Shown piece after piece: positions 22,318 to 34,653 of a stretch of DNA of 51,594 bases. The notes under the pieces are model-generated. The model did not search any database and was not told where the DNA came from. It worked only from the letters and a program-made list of their open reading frames with translations. A program made the translations under genes and the position numbers. This DNA comes from Parasitella parasitica (Eukaryota > Mucoromycota > Mucoromycetes > Mucorales > Mucoraceae). The stretch lies in the NCBI GenBank assembly GCA_025201805.1, contig MU619303.1, forward strand, positions 88,500-140,093, read 5' to 3'. Each line of letters begins with the position of its first letter. Within the stretch, counting starts at the first letter, position 1.

Positions 22318-25300
22318 ATGGGGTTCAGGAAGCTAACCGAGCAAGAAGATATCACCAATCAGTATGCGAATGATTTAGAAGAAGCAGTGCCCCTAACCAA
22401 CACCAAATCAACGAGCGAAAAACCACAGCAAAGCATCATTGATGATGTGCCTGCTCATCTGGAGCCGTATCTTCAAACACAAGCGACCTTTGGATTGACC
22501 GACGACCAAGTGCACGAGAGAATGCAAAGATTTGGCAGAAATGAATTGGCGGAAAAGAAGCGAAACAAGCTGCTGCATTTCCTGTCATTTTGTAAGTATA
22601 TCTCTTGCCGCTGATTTACTCCCTTCCCCCTGAGAATTGCTAAATTTCATCTCACATAGTTACCGGCGCTATTTCATATCTTATGATATTGTCACTGGTG
22701 CTGACGGCTGTAACAGCAGATTGGCTTGACTTTGGCATAATCGCTGGCATGTTGATCATTAATGCTGTCATTGGCTACGTCGAAGAAGCTCGAGCAGAAT
22801 CATCCATCGAATCATTGAAAAACAGCCTCGCTCTGCACAGCAAATGCTGGAGGAACGGCCGATTAATTGAAGTAAACTCGGCAGACATTGTTGTGGGCGA
22901 CATCATTGTATTACGACTAGGTGATATAGTCCCTGCAGATGCTCGATTACTCGGTATTGGAGCATCTGGTGAAGCCATAGAAACAGACATCCAGATTGAT
23001 CAAAGCTCATTGACAGGCGAATCACTGCCGTCAAAAAAGAAGCCTGGAAACATTGTGTTTTCTTCGTGCGTTGTAAAGCAAGGTCAGCAGCAAGCCATTG
23101 TCGTCCGCACTGGGCCCGATACTTTTATTGGGAAAACCGCTAGCCTAATCTCTGTCACTACGGGATCAGGAAGATTTCAAAAAGTTATCAACTATATTGG
23201 CAACTTTCTCATCATCATTTCTGTGTTGCTTGTGCTTATCATTTTTATTCACGAACTGGTGGAAGAAAAGGTCGCCACTGGTACTGTCACACAGAGCCAA
23301 GTACTGTCCGCATTGAATCAGATGGTTGTGCTGACAATTGCAGCGTAAGTTTATCGAAGAATATACACGCAATATCCATGGCTTAAAACTTTATCTTAGT
23401 ATTCCCGTTGGATTACCCACTGTCATGTCTGTTACTATGGCCATTGGTGCCAAACAGCTGGCAAAGAAACAAGTGATTGTGAAGAGGCTCACTGCTGTTG
23501 AAGAGTTTGCATCAGTGTCAATATTGTGCAGTGATAAAACAGGTACACTCACCAAAAATGAACTGACATTTGACGAACCCTACTTGGCTGGATCCTACGA
23601 CAAGAACGACATTTTATTGTATTCTTATTTGGCTTCAGAAGTTGCAACAGACGACCCCATCGAATATGCTGTGCGCACAGCAGCCGAAAAAAACCACCCA
23701 CAAGTGAATAACGACGGCAGCCATTCTGTACAAGGCTACAAGATTGTATCTTTCAAGCCCTTTAATCCCTCAGACAAAACCGCAGAAGCAACTGTACAGG
23801 AACTGGCAACCGAAACGAATTTTCGTGTAGCCAAGGGTGCGCCTCAAGTCATTTTAAGCCTAGTCGGCGGTCATAAGCAGGCCGAGGATACTATCGAAGC
23901 TTTTGCTGCCCGCGGTCTTCGTTCTTTGGGTGTAGCAAGAACTGTGAAAGGCTTGAATCAATGGGAGTTGGTAGGTTTACTCAGTTTGATTGATCCTCCC
24001 AGAGAAGACTCTGCAGAGACATTGGCTGAATGTAACCAATATGGTATCAGTGTCAAGATGATCACAGGCGATCAAGGCGTTATAGCAAAAGAAGTCGCCG
24101 GAAGATTAGGCATGGGAAAGAATATCCTAGATGTCGATGAGCTTGTGGACCCCAATAAATCAGAGCAGGAGCTTTCCGATGCTGTTTTGTTTTCTGATGG
24201 CTTCTCCCGCGTGGTTCCAGGTAATTGCTACAGAATACGCTGCAATAAGTAGTACTGACCATTGTATATACATATCAGAGCACAAGTACAAAGTCGTCGA
24301 GCTTTTGCAAGAAAGAGGTTACTTTGTGGCAATGACTGGCGATGGTGTCAATGATGCACCAGCGTTGAAAAAGGCCAATGTCGGCATTGCCGTCGCAGGG
24401 TCTACAGACGCCGCTCGTTCAGCAGCAGACATTGTTTTGCTTGCACCAGGTTTGTCTGCCATCATCGACGGTATCAAGGTGTCCCGGATCATTTTCCAAC
24501 GACTCCAGTCCTATGCTTTGTACCGTATCACTTCGACTATTCACTTTTTGATTTTCTTCTTTGTCATCACGTTGGCTGAGGATTGGAAAATGCCACCGGT
24601 TTTCCTTATTTTGATTTCTCTGTTGAACGATGCAGCAACTCTCATCATGGCTGTGGATAGTGTGAGCATTTCCCACTCACCAAACATGTGGCGTCTTCGT
24701 CTTTTGCTTGTTCTTTCTTGTGTCCTCGCAGTCGCTTTGGCCGGATGCTCTTTTGCACACTTTTACATCTTCCGAGATGTGCTGCACGTTAGCCCTGGAG
24801 AACTATCCTCTATCATGTACCTTCATATTTCATCTGGTAAAGTACCGTGTTGTTATAAATCTGAACCATAAAACTAACATTACATATATATATAAACAGC
24901 CCCTCATTTCGTTATTTTCTCAACTCGCACCAACTCATTCTGGTGGACCAGTATGCCTTCGCTTGTATTCACTGCTATCGTACTGGGGACGCAAGTCATT
25001 GCGTTAGTTTTGTCAGTTTACGGCGCCTTTGGAGCGGATCCCAACATTGGCAGTATCGGATGGGCTCGCGGCATGATCATCATTGCTATTTCGCTCGCTA
25101 CTTTCTTCGTCGTTGATGTGATCAAGGTGGTTACGATCGTTGTTTGGGATAAGTTTGCCAACAAATCCAGAAATGAATTTACAGCCGTACCTGCATTTGC
25201 GAAAACCAAAAAAGGTGCTGCTTCAAGTAAAGCTGCTAAATTCATTCAAAAGCAACACCAACAGCCGCCATCTCGTTTTGGATACGACAGGGCCCAAAGA

Positions 25301-25333
25301 CGTGAATCTGATGGCTCTGTAAAGTCCTACTAA
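22318..25333 (+). CDS. PMA1: plasma-membrane proton P-type ATPase (P3A)
   Basis: Exons 22318..22591, 22660..23344, 23400..24220, 24279..24836, 24900..25333; 923 residues, the fungal Pma1 length. Motifs in order: FGRNELAEKKRNKLLHFLSF, FTGAISYLMILS with DWLDFGII, the actuator TGES (DQSSLTGESLPSKKK), IPVGLPTVMSVTMAIGAKQL, the phosphorylation site CSDKTGTLTKN (Asp about 365), FKPFNPSDKTAEATV, KGAPQVIL, TGDQGVIAKEVAGRLGMG and TGDGVNDAPALKKANVGIAV (about 613). The C-terminal helices and a basic, Gln-rich tail (FIQKQHQQPP) complete it. It exports protons to energise the plasma membrane (family knowledge). The exact paralogue is uncertain, as many fungi carry several. The chosen ATG at 22318 follows a CT-rich leader. 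It lies 398 bases after the ABCC gene, same strand. Confidence 0.9.
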
Positions 25334-25737
25334 GAGCTGATGCTATTCATATTGTATATATATATATTATTTAATTTTCACCCCTTTTTGTGATTTTACA
25401 AATATCACAGACATATCCTATTTTCAGTAAAGGTTTCTTTTTCAAAGCTCCCAAAAATGCCTCAACCACACTTCAATTGCGCATGTTGTACGATAGTTAA
25501 TATTCGAACGCAAAACGATGAGCGTTGTTTTGACAACCAAAGCTGAAAACTTGGAGCTTTATACTGCCCTGCTCGTATTTATTATATCAAGCAATCGAAA
25601 TATACAGAGCTTAATTTTCTTTTTCTTTTCAGTTATTATGGACGGTATTTATCTTGCCTATCAATTAATAAAGACATTTCCTTCCTCACTGCAGATCACT
25701 GCTTTTTGGCACAGCGTATGCCGTACATCAACTAATT
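25334..25737. other. ATPase 3' flank
   Basis: About 400 AT-rich bases with a TATATATATA strip near 25360. No gene seen. Confidence 0.4.
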
Positions 25738-26250
25738 GCGCTGTAAATTTAATCTCAGCAGTGTGTTGCCATTTGGCCCAACACAGATCCAGGAAATTAT
25801 CGCGTAATTCATTGCTAGATTTCTCTAAAAAACATTAGGCATATCGGATATGTATATTAGGTATTTTACAACAATAAATAAATTCTGCATCCAACCATAT
25901 AAATTACATTAATATACAAATAACTTTTTGTATTACCAACTTTCAAATATTCAAAAACCACCTTTTTTGATAGTTTTTGGCTAAAAGTGGCTTTATTTTG
26001 AGCACGTCTTGCCCTATAAACCCAACCAATGGATTCATCACATAATTACCTACACGTCCATATTTTTTGCACAACTGTAGTTCAACTATTTCTGCCAAAA
26101 ATCAAAACCTTGTCGAGACCAAATTGAGTCAACGATTTTTCGTCCCTAGCTTTATGCAGCAAAAATGGAACCTTCAAAAGGGTATTAACCCAATTCCCTT
26201 TTCCCCCATTATCACACTCAAAAATGCTTATTTTTTCATGAAACCAAAAC
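25738..26250 (-). repeat. diverged repeat unit, copy A
   Basis: This ~510-base stretch is similar along its whole length to 27210-27690, in the same orientation, about 1.46 kb away. Shared anchors include GCACAACTGTAG (26069 and 27533), TTTTTCGTCC (near 26136 and 27579), CCAAT-GATTCA and CAGCAGT-TGTTGCCAT. On the minus strand both copies give a related peptide: here EIVELQLCKKYGRVGNYVMN followed by PLVGFI, with stops and frame breaks. It is therefore probably a decayed coding unit, not a simple repeat. Family unknown. Confidence 0.55.
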
Positions 26251-27209
26251 CATTTAATAGCTATTTAGTATCTCTACATTTTCGTTGCAAAAATATATAT
26301 TTTATATACCCTTTATTGCTTTGAAAGTTATGAAAATAAATCGAGCTTCTGCCAAAAAATTACAAAAAGATTTTTTTTTCTCTGTAACCGTCTGAAACTT
26401 GCACATCTAGTAAAGAATTGCATAACAAACATAATTTAATAATTGCTCAAGTCAAAGTGTATTAATAGTTTGCTGAGATGTAGGCCCACAAAGTTTAGTG
26501 TAAAAAGAGTAAACTGCTCCTAGTTCATTTGAATCAGCCCTTGGTAAGCTTAAGTTATATACCAGTAGACGTGTAAAAATATGCTTTATATCTTTACTTA
26601 GGAAGTCGGATATAATTTACTTGCAAAATTTGAGACTTGTTATAGGGCCATATGCTATAAAATCCACAAAATCTTGTTCTGGCATTATCTCGACAACAAA
26701 GATAGATATCCAGAATCTAAAAACATAGTGATGTACAGCTATCATATTTGTATTAGGGTATATACTTGGCTTGGACCGCAAATTCGTACCTAGAAATGAC
26801 CCTGAAGGTTGACCCAAAGTTGAAAACTGAAAACCCAACAAGAGGTTTGGGGTCCAAACACTGCAAAATCTGAAAAATGGTCAGAGGTGCTTGAGGCTCG
26901 GATATGTTTTAGAATGGTGTAAAAGAACAATATTTTGGCTAAAGGTTATATCTCTATCGCTTAGTAGTTTGCAAAGATATTAGAGATTGCAAATTATGCC
27001 TTTAAGCGGGGGGAAAAGGTGCTGATCATTGATCAAGAGGCCTTTATTTTAACCAAAACATGAAGCTACATAAAATCAGCTTTTGAGACCAAATTATACT
27101 ATGTCTCAGCTAGCGATTCATATTGAGACAGCTCCAAGTTACCTATTACGATTATGCTTTGCTCCTCAATTGAAAATAGATGGTGCATTACTGAAGGCCT
27201 AATATATGC
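26251..27209. other. spacer between diverged repeats
   Basis: About 960 bases. A minus frame at 26617..26841 reads gene-like (GFQFSTLGQPSGSFLGTNLR) but is short and unrecognised. It may be the rest of the repeated unit. Confidence 0.3.
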
Positions 27210-27690
27210 AGTGCGTAAATTCAATCCCAGCAGTATGTTGCCATTCAATTTCAAATCATGCATCAAATCTTTGTTGCTAAATATCCCAACAAAGTATTAG
27301 CTATATCTGATATGAGCATTAGTTGTTGTTTGTCAAAAATCAAGATATGTACCGAACCATATAGATTATAGCAATATTGATATATATATATATTCATACT
27401 ACCGATTTTCAAACCTTGAAACAATAACTTTTCGATATTTTCAAGCAAAAGCATTTCCATTATAAGCAGATGCAGACAAATAAACTCGACCAATTGATTC
27501 ACTACAACAATACCTCCACTTGCATGTATTTTGCACAACTGTAGCGCAACTATTTCTCGACCGAAACTAATCTGCAATTTTTCGTCCTTAGGTTTATGGG
27601 TTCAAAATGCAGCCTTTCAATAAAATAGAAATCAATCTCGTTTTTCTCCAATCCCTCACTCATCAATGCATATTTCGCTTGGATCATGTC
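27210..27690 (-). repeat. diverged repeat unit, copy B
   Basis: Partner of the copy at 25738-26250. The minus frame 27577..27263 is open for about 100 codons and reads EIVALQLCKIHASGGIVVVN then QLVEFI; the matching frame in the other copy is broken. Reading continues in another frame as DLMHDLKLNGNILLGLNL, again paralleled in copy A by PNGNTLLRLNLQ. It is the better preserved copy. No family recognised. Confidence 0.55.
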
Positions 27691-28063
27691 ATTTTGTTCA
27701 TACATCAAAGTATGAAAAAAGTATAGAATTCCTGCAAGATTTTACTCAATTACCAAACTGGTCTTCATGGGCATATTTATTATCAAGTAGTTCTATTTTC
27801 CATTTTTGTTAAAATATCAATGTACCCTTAAGCGACAAGTTTATTTTTAACAAGCTTCCGAATAAATTTAACATTAAACTTATCAGTTGATCAAGATAGA
27901 TTGGCCTAGTTTGATTTATTTTCACTTGTCCCAGTATCCGATCTGTTAATCCATTTCTCCGACCGGAAATGTTGCGGGAGGGCAGCAATTCAACAGCACA
28001 ATCCGTAAAAAAGGATCCAGATTAGCCACATGTGTAGATTCCTTCTTCATTGTTATTATTAAA
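27691..28063. other. RPS2 upstream region
   Basis: About 370 AT-rich bases before the RPS2 leader. No gene seen; the RPS2 promoter must lie here. Confidence 0.4.
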
Positions 28064-28165
28064 GTAAGTACCCAAATACTTGAAAATCAACTAGATAGAC
28101 CTGTTTGCACGGATGATGATGTTGAAGGATGGATTACTAATGGATGGATGATTTTATCATTTTAG
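28064..28165 (+). other. probable 5'-UTR intron of RPS2
   Basis: A canonical GTAAGT donor at 28064 and a TTTTAG acceptor ending at 28165 flank the leader; the ATG follows one base later (28167). A leader intron next to the start codon is common in fungal ribosomal-protein genes. Inferred from splice sites only. Confidence 0.45.
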
Positions 28166-28166
28166 T

Positions 28167-29048
28167 ATGGCCGACTCAGCTTCTGCCGGTGCTTCTCGTG
28201 GTAAGCCCATCATAGCAAAATGTTTGACAGGATGTTCATATTAGTCAATGTAGGACGTGGATTTGGTCGCGGACGTGGTCAACGTAAGTGAGCAATAATA
28301 GAGAAATGTACAAAGTGGAAATACTGATGTAGCAATTCATTATAAAGGTGGTGCCCGTCGTGGTAGACGTGGTGAGGAAAAGAACGAATGGGTTCCCGTT
28401 ACCAAGCTTGGCCGTCTTGTCAAGGCCAACAAGATCAAGTCTATCGAGGAAATCTACCTCTTCTCTCTCCCCATCAAGGAGTATCAAATCGTTGATTACT
28501 TCCTTCCCAAGCTCACTGACCAAGTCATGAAGATCATGCCTGTTCAAAAGCAAACCACTGCTGGTCAACGTACTCGTTTCAAGGCATTCGTTATCATTGG
28601 TGACGAGAATGGTCATGTTGGCTTGGGTGTCAAGTGTGCCAAGGAAGTCGCCACTGCTATCCGTGGTGGTATCATCCTTGCCAAGCTTGCCATTATTCCC
28701 GTTCGTCGTGGTTATTGGGGTTCCAACCTTGGTGAGCCTCACACTGTCCCTTGCAAGGTCTCTGGTCGTTGTGGTTCCGTTATGGCCCGTTTAGTCCCTG
28801 CACCCCGTGGTACTGGTATCGTTGCCTCTCCCACTGCCAAGCGTGTCCTTCAGTTGGCTGGTGTCACCGATTGTTATACTACTTCTCGTGGTTCTACCCG
28901 TACTCTCGGTAACTTTGTCAAGGCTACCTTTGCTGCCATTGGTAACACTTACGGTTTCTTGACACCCGACCTTTGGGAAGAATCTGAATTTGTTAAGGGT
29001 CCTTTCCAAGAGTTCTCTGACTTCCTTGCTCAAAAGCAAAGAAAGTAA
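28167..29048 (+). CDS. RPS2: 40S ribosomal protein S2 (uS5)
   Basis: Exons 28167..28200, 28254..28283, 28348..29048; 254 residues, the standard size. The N-terminus [20 protein letters not shown] is the RG-rich tail typical of eukaryotic S2, split by two introns. It continues [32 protein letters not shown], the S5 signature [40 protein letters not shown] and [20 protein letters not shown]. It is part of the small subunit near the mRNA entry channel (family knowledge). Codon use is strongly biased to C/T-ending codons (CGT, GGT, AAG), the highest bias in the window, as expected for a highly expressed gene. Confidence 0.97.
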
Positions 29049-30560
29049 ACTTTTACTGCCTTCAGGTCTTTGGGATAAAAAATGGTATATGCTTTAAATA
29101 AATTTACTCTTTTTTTGATAATACCTATATTGGTTTTCTGGTAAATGAAGATTGAGCAAGCTGGGATAGCAGCAGAGAGTAAAATTAGAATCGTTATGCG
29201 TTGATTTGGTGTCAAGAGCTGTCAACAGGTGACAGCCGAACATGCAGTTTACTGCTATCATTCTATTCAAGGTGGCTCAATTATACGAAATTAATTTGTT
29301 AATGATAAACAAACATTTGATTTGAAAACCATTATTCTCACTTGATTAGGGTTGCTATGTCTTTTTCTCAGTGCTTTCATATACAAATGAAATGAATACC
29401 ATTGAAAGTAACAGCCACAAAACCTAGGAAAACGAGCAGTTTATTTCTTTGCGATACTATTGTTCTACATAGATCTAGTAGTTGAGTATTACTATTTGTA
29501 CCGTCCTAGGATTATTGTTTAAAGTTATAGAATGAAAGTATGGGGAGATAACCAATATGGCATAAAATAATAAATATAGTTTTTGAATTTAATCAACTGG
29601 GATTTGTTATATTTTTATGCAAAGCGTTTTGACCTTATTATGTGATTTGCTCTACTACTCCCATAAAAAGCTATTCTGACAGAAAGTGTATGGTTGGGAG
29701 GGTACATACCTAGTTGATTCGTCCACGCATGATCTCGATAAAAATGTTATTTATAATGGCAAATTTTGAGGTTGTAGTGTAGCATTTAGCTCATAATTCC
29801 ACAATGATAAATCGATGTAAAGTTTACATTGCTGGCTATTGTAATATCTTTTAACAAACTCAGAGCATTATATGACCAGTCGAATATCATGCAAAACCCA
29901 CAAAGCTGGAGAAGATTTATTAGAAGCATTTGCCTCTCAAGAATGAAGCAAAACGTTATAAGGATCCTGAATCACAACACAAACTGAAGAACTAATGTCA
30001 GAATGCAATTTTAATTACACATCATTTGTTTTTGTTGTATTAAAGAAAAGAAAAAGCAATTTATTAAATCTATTGCACTTTTCTTGGTTCCCAAAGCAAC
30101 ATTAGACTTTGGTACTAACAGGATCAACCGCGAGAAGGCGAAAGTACCTTTAATCCCAAAAAAAACAATGATTGTAGACTATAGCCCCCCAATCGAGCCC
30201 ATCTAGGCGTTGTTAGAGTTCGGGATTGTCTCGCAAGTGATGTTCAAGCTAAGGGCGTTCTCACAACCGTTAAATAGAAGGTCACCTTTGCTAATCTTGA
30301 AATTCTCCCAACAAAAAATATTATTGTGAGGGAAGCGCCCCTCCAGAGTGTAAGTTAGAAGAATAGAATTAAAAAAATTCAACTATTCAACATTAAGGCG
30401 AAAAAGAAGAAGAAATAGAAGATTTTATAAATGTAACATCGGCTGGTAATGATTGCCCTACCTTGGGACTTCATAACAACTTTAACCCATGTTTTATTTT
30501 GTAGCGACCCATTTATTTTGAGGGAGTTCATGCTTCATTTGGAGTCCTTGTAAAAAATTA
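29049..30560. other. large gene-free stretch
   Basis: About 1.5 kb of AT-rich DNA. The part 30118-30360 is less AT-rich and slightly coding-like (plus reading INREKAKVPLIPKKTM), possibly more transposon debris ahead of the mariner relic. No gene or RNA can be supported. Confidence 0.35.
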
Positions 30561-30589
30561 TCACATTCACAAAAGTAATTAGTCTTAAA

Positions 30590-31602
30590 TGTTTCACTTT
30601 ACAATGAAGATGAAAGCGCAGCCAGGGATCGGGATGAAGAAGACGACGATCCATATACAATATGAAGCCCTTACTTCGCCGGATCATCAACAGTTGCTTA
30701 AAATATCGAGTGGTGTGAACGTCATTGCCCCAGCAAGGACCGCTCAGAGTTGCGTAAAGAGAATGAGAGAAGATTCAGAATAGGACATATACGAAAAGCT
30801 TACTACCAACAAGGTGAACTGCCCCGCATCTCAGCTGCAAGAAGAGCGCACAACCTTTGTGATCAGCTTTTTCGATGAGCAGCCCCAAGCGACTGGAGAA
30901 GACGCCACGGAGAGTCACAGTTTTCAAAGGCTTTACCTTGAAAAGCTCGCGAGTTGGCACGTTTATCAAGAATGACTGCAGTTTGACAGTAAAGCCATCC
31001 TGTTACCAGAAACTCTAAAATTGCGCTCATCAAAAGAAAGGAGAGGATTGAGAGTGGCTCAAATAGACATGGGCCATATGAGTCGCTATATATTTATCGA
31101 CGAATCTGCATTTGATATCAATATGATACTAGCAACAGCAAGATCAGCCAAGGCACTACTAATCTCATATCGTTCGAAGAGCACTTCCCCGCTTCAGGTG
31201 TGGTAAACATTGAGATCAGATTGCTTGACTCAAAACTAAAGAGGATTAAAGTCGATGGATCTCGTAAAAGAAAAGAGCTTTTGCCAAAGAGACTTGCGCC
31301 TAAATGCACTGCCACAGGCCACTAAATACTCTTCCTGCAGAAGACAAATGAACTTTATGGACCAATTTCTCGAGATGAAGGGATTCTATATAGCTAAGAG
31401 CAATGAGCTTATCCATTTGGCTGATGAAATCGAAGAAATAGCGTCGAAAAGAGGATACAGAAGCATTTACCTTCCACCTTATCCCCCCCCCGAACTTAAT
31501 CCATGGCAAGAAAGAACTAAGTTTAACGGCAGTGATGATATAAAAATGAGAATAGCCGAGGCTTCAAACGAGATTAAATCCGTCTACACTCACAAAATGT
31601 AG
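30590..31602 (+). pseudogene. decayed Tc1/mariner-type transposase, copy 1
   Basis: Frames jump several times, but the transposase order is preserved. There is a segment like the second HTH and linker (LQEERTTFVISFFDEQPQAT, about 30830), a first catalytic-Asp region YIFIDESAFDINM (about 31090-31125) with ARSAKALL, then GVVNIEIR and KRIKVDGSRKRK (about 31200-31270), MDQFLEMKGFYI (about 31358), and the C-terminal DDE-type LPPYPPPELNP (about 31470-31503) followed by MRIAEASNEIKSV. The middle Asp block and the W after ELNP are damaged, and there are in-frame stops, so it is inactive. Terminal inverted repeats were not found by eye. Confidence 0.65.
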
Positions 31603-32038
31603 TCAAAATCATGTCAACATGTTCTTTATTATATCATATAAATTTGGCTTTTTTTTTTTTTGACTCTTTTTTTTGGCTTTTGACTTTTGCTTGTTAATTG
31701 TAAGCGCAATTTGGCTCTAGAGGTGCTGTAATCGCATAATACAACAATACAAAAACCTGCGTTGGATATTGTTTGAGGGTTCATAAGAAAAACTTGATAA
31801 AGAAAGTGATTTGTTTATTTTCTTGAACTTTAATACCATCCCGCTTGTTAAAAAAAAGGGGGGATAAGTATGTAATTGGGAATTAAGGCGAAACAAGGGG
31901 AGTGGAGAAGATTTACATGTATATTAGGAGATAAGAAGAAAGAAAGAGGGATGAGCCTGCTCATATAAGAATTTTTCAAATGGAATAAAGTTTCTTTGGC
32001 ATGATTGAAAGAGGTATTGTTGGTAAATGTTTGAATTT
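31603..32038. other. intergenic between mariner relic and PAQR gene
   Basis: About 430 bases with T-runs (near 31650) and a purine-rich strip (about 31850-31960). Nothing coding is supported. Confidence 0.4.
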
Positions 32039-33312
32039 CTAATTGAGCATACACCCATATTCTTCCCGCAGATTATAAAAATGGAAAGATCCAATGTAAT
32101 GAAACTATATTATACAACGAATGAGTTAGAAATAGGTAATTCAATGGGATATCAGATTAACTTACAAAAATTCCTAAACAAACAAATATATGCCATATGG
32201 CATGACTTGTCATACCTGCAGCATCAAATTTACCAGGAAAGAACTTTTCAGGGAAGCGCTTGCCATAAACAATGACACCACAAACGTACATGAGAGCGCC
32301 TAACAAAGCAGGCCTGAGGAAAGTTCCTGTTGCTATGGTACCCTTGACTGTAGTTAAATGTAGGAGGGGGACAACGCTGGAAAATGCCATAGCAACGAAA
32401 AGTCCGATACGAAGGGGTCTGTATCTTTTGGTGTCAAAAAATCTGAAAAAGGGCAAAATTACACCAATGCTCCCAATTAAGCAGCTAAACAGCATGTAGC
32501 GGGTGCGAGGGATAGGGTCACAGTAGAATCCAAAATGCACAACCATGGAGATAGAAGCAGTGATTAAAAATGTGATGCCAATGTAATCCAATGTAGCAGT
32601 AAAGCTTTTGATATGGTGAGCAGAGTGGCAAACAAAAGTGTGGTAAATGGATGAACATAAAAGACAGGTTAATGAGGCTAAACAAAAAGCAGTGAACATG
32701 ACTAAATCTTGATTAGAAGCGTCAGGGAACTTTCTCTGTAAAATATATTTAGTCTTTATCCATGCGAGTCTTCACTATTGTGTACAAGCATACCTGAAAT
32801 ACATTGACTGAGAGGTACAGAAAGAAAAAGAATCCTAGTAAATGGCTCCAAATATTCATAGTTTCGTTGTGTAGAGTAAACAAAGATCGAAGGCAGTCTT
32901 TGCTGTTGCGATAGAACCGATAACCCGATAAAACATATTGATTTTCTTGCCGATCCTTGGGCAACTCCTCAATAAGTAATAAACGTTTTGAGCCGAGCAT
33001 CAAGGCCTTGGCGGTCTCCCAGGTTTCATGAATTTGGCCATCCATATACTCCAAAAAGGAAGGGTCATCGTATTCTTCCTTTGTCTTTAATTTGTTATTC
33101 ACAGTTGCCAAAATCTGAGCTGCTAAAGAAGATCCTGGAACAACAGATGTCGAAAATGAGCGTCCACGGGCGTAAGGAACAGTTAAGTTCTCCTTTGCTG
33201 AAGAAGCAGAAATGACATGAGATTGAGAATATCGACGCAAATGAAGATTGCTTTGATCTGATAATAGATCATCGCCTAAAAGAGGTTGCTCTGCAATCTG
33301 TGGTGGTGCCAT
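32039..33312 (-). CDS. PAQR/haemolysin-III family membrane protein (Izh/ADIPOR-like)
   Basis: Exons 33312..32794, 32735..32166, 32104..32039; 384 residues. A long cytosolic N-terminus is followed by LSGYRFYRNSKDCLRSLFTL and seven membrane helices. The three PAQR metal-site motifs are present: HNETMNIWSHLLG (E-x2-N-x3-H), SSIYHTFVCHS and SHAIWHIFV (H-x3-H), with FPEKFFPGKFDAAG before helix 7. Without the third exon the protein would stop inside helix 7; using the TATAG acceptor gives FHYIGSFHFYNLREEYG, the expected end, so I prefer it. Fungal Izh proteins affect zinc homeostasis and sterol metabolism and act as receptors or ceramidase-like enzymes (family knowledge). The substrate here is unknown. 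Confidence 0.9.
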
Positions 33313-34653
33313 TCTGTTGTCAATGTACTGTGTATATAGTTTTCGGGTAGAACTTGTTGGATTGATGACCTATTCAAATCTACAGAAAATATATATATAC
33401 ACTTGGGAAAAAAAAAGGAAGAAGATACTAGTGAAACAGAAAGAGATGAAAGAAAGATGCTGAGATTTAGTAGTTCGTTTATATACTAACAGAGACTAGG
33501 AGAAAGATAACCAGTGAGGTACCTTCTTTCAGTAGATTCCCCCAAACGGTGTTGATCGCTGGCCAATCGGATACTGACGCAGAACTGGTAAGGTACCACT
33601 CTTTTTGCTGTTTATCTCCCTAATTTGGTTGAAATCTCATCACTTCAAGGTCTGATTTCTTGTTCCTGAAATAAGCAATAAATCAAAAATGAAGCTGAGA
33701 GTTTAGAAAATTGTCTTCATATGCTTACAGCAATTGACCAGAACGATGTCTACATATTAAAAAATTACCTATTATGGTCTTTCAATAATCTGGTTTTGTA
33801 AAATTAAGTAGTTTTTCGACTTTTATTAGCTTAAACTATGCAATTTAGTGGTTAACATTACGAGATTGTATATTAATGTCAAATCAACTCGCATTGTCTA
33901 GTAATTCAAATTCTGTTGAACGAATCGATATTAATTTTACATTCTGCAAGACCTTTTATGTATTTCTGAACAGCTTTTGTGAACTCGACACAGTTTAAAA
34001 AAATTCGCCAAAATTAATTCGAAAACTGTTATTTGTTTCGCACTAAAGCTAATCAAACATATCTATGATTTCACATATTACAGAATAAAGTAATCTACAT
34101 TTGGTACTTTACTATACTTCTGGATATCTTTAAAAATTAGCAATCTGTGTACATTTTACGTTTACTCCTTTGCGACCAACACTCCTTCTTTCCCCTTTTA
34201 TGTATTGCTCACCGAAAGAATACATAAAGAATATGAGCAAAAAGGTTTGGGTCAAATATAACAAAGTTACCTTGTAAAGATAAGAATGATTTTAATACAT
34301 ACAACGCACGTTTGATCGAAGGCAACTCTCTTATCTTCAAAATATGTTACATATTTCGTGAGGCTTTGTTTTTACCGTACTGTTTTAGCACCGATACATT
34401 TGATTCAGCTGTTCCAAGGCATTGAACATCTGATTTCCTTTCAAATTAGCGTGGTAAAATATTAATGGCGAGCATATCCTCAAACAAGGGAAATTGAATG
34501 AAAAATCTTTGGCGCTTTATTTGAGTGATTTTTAAAAGGAATTATAAAAGTATAGAATATCTATTTCTCTGCTGATACTCGCTTTCGCCTGCCATTAAGT
34601 GGTCGTTAATCCAATATCCTGATGTCCCCACTTTGCCTAAATTGTAAAATCCG
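33313..34653. other. gene-free stretch
   Basis: About 1.3 kb of AT-rich DNA. The first 100 bases upstream of the PAQR gene contain a TATATATA strip (about 33392). No ORF, RNA gene or repeat is supported. Confidence 0.4.

Noticed and set aside
25738-27690. Reading the repeat pair as LTRs of one retrotransposon
   Set aside because: The spacer of about 960 bases has no gag/pol-like coding, no TG...CA ends are evident, and the copies themselves look coding on the minus strand.
28245-28742. 165-codon minus ORF over RPS2
   Set aside because: Antisense to a highly biased ribosomal-protein gene, a known source of false frames.
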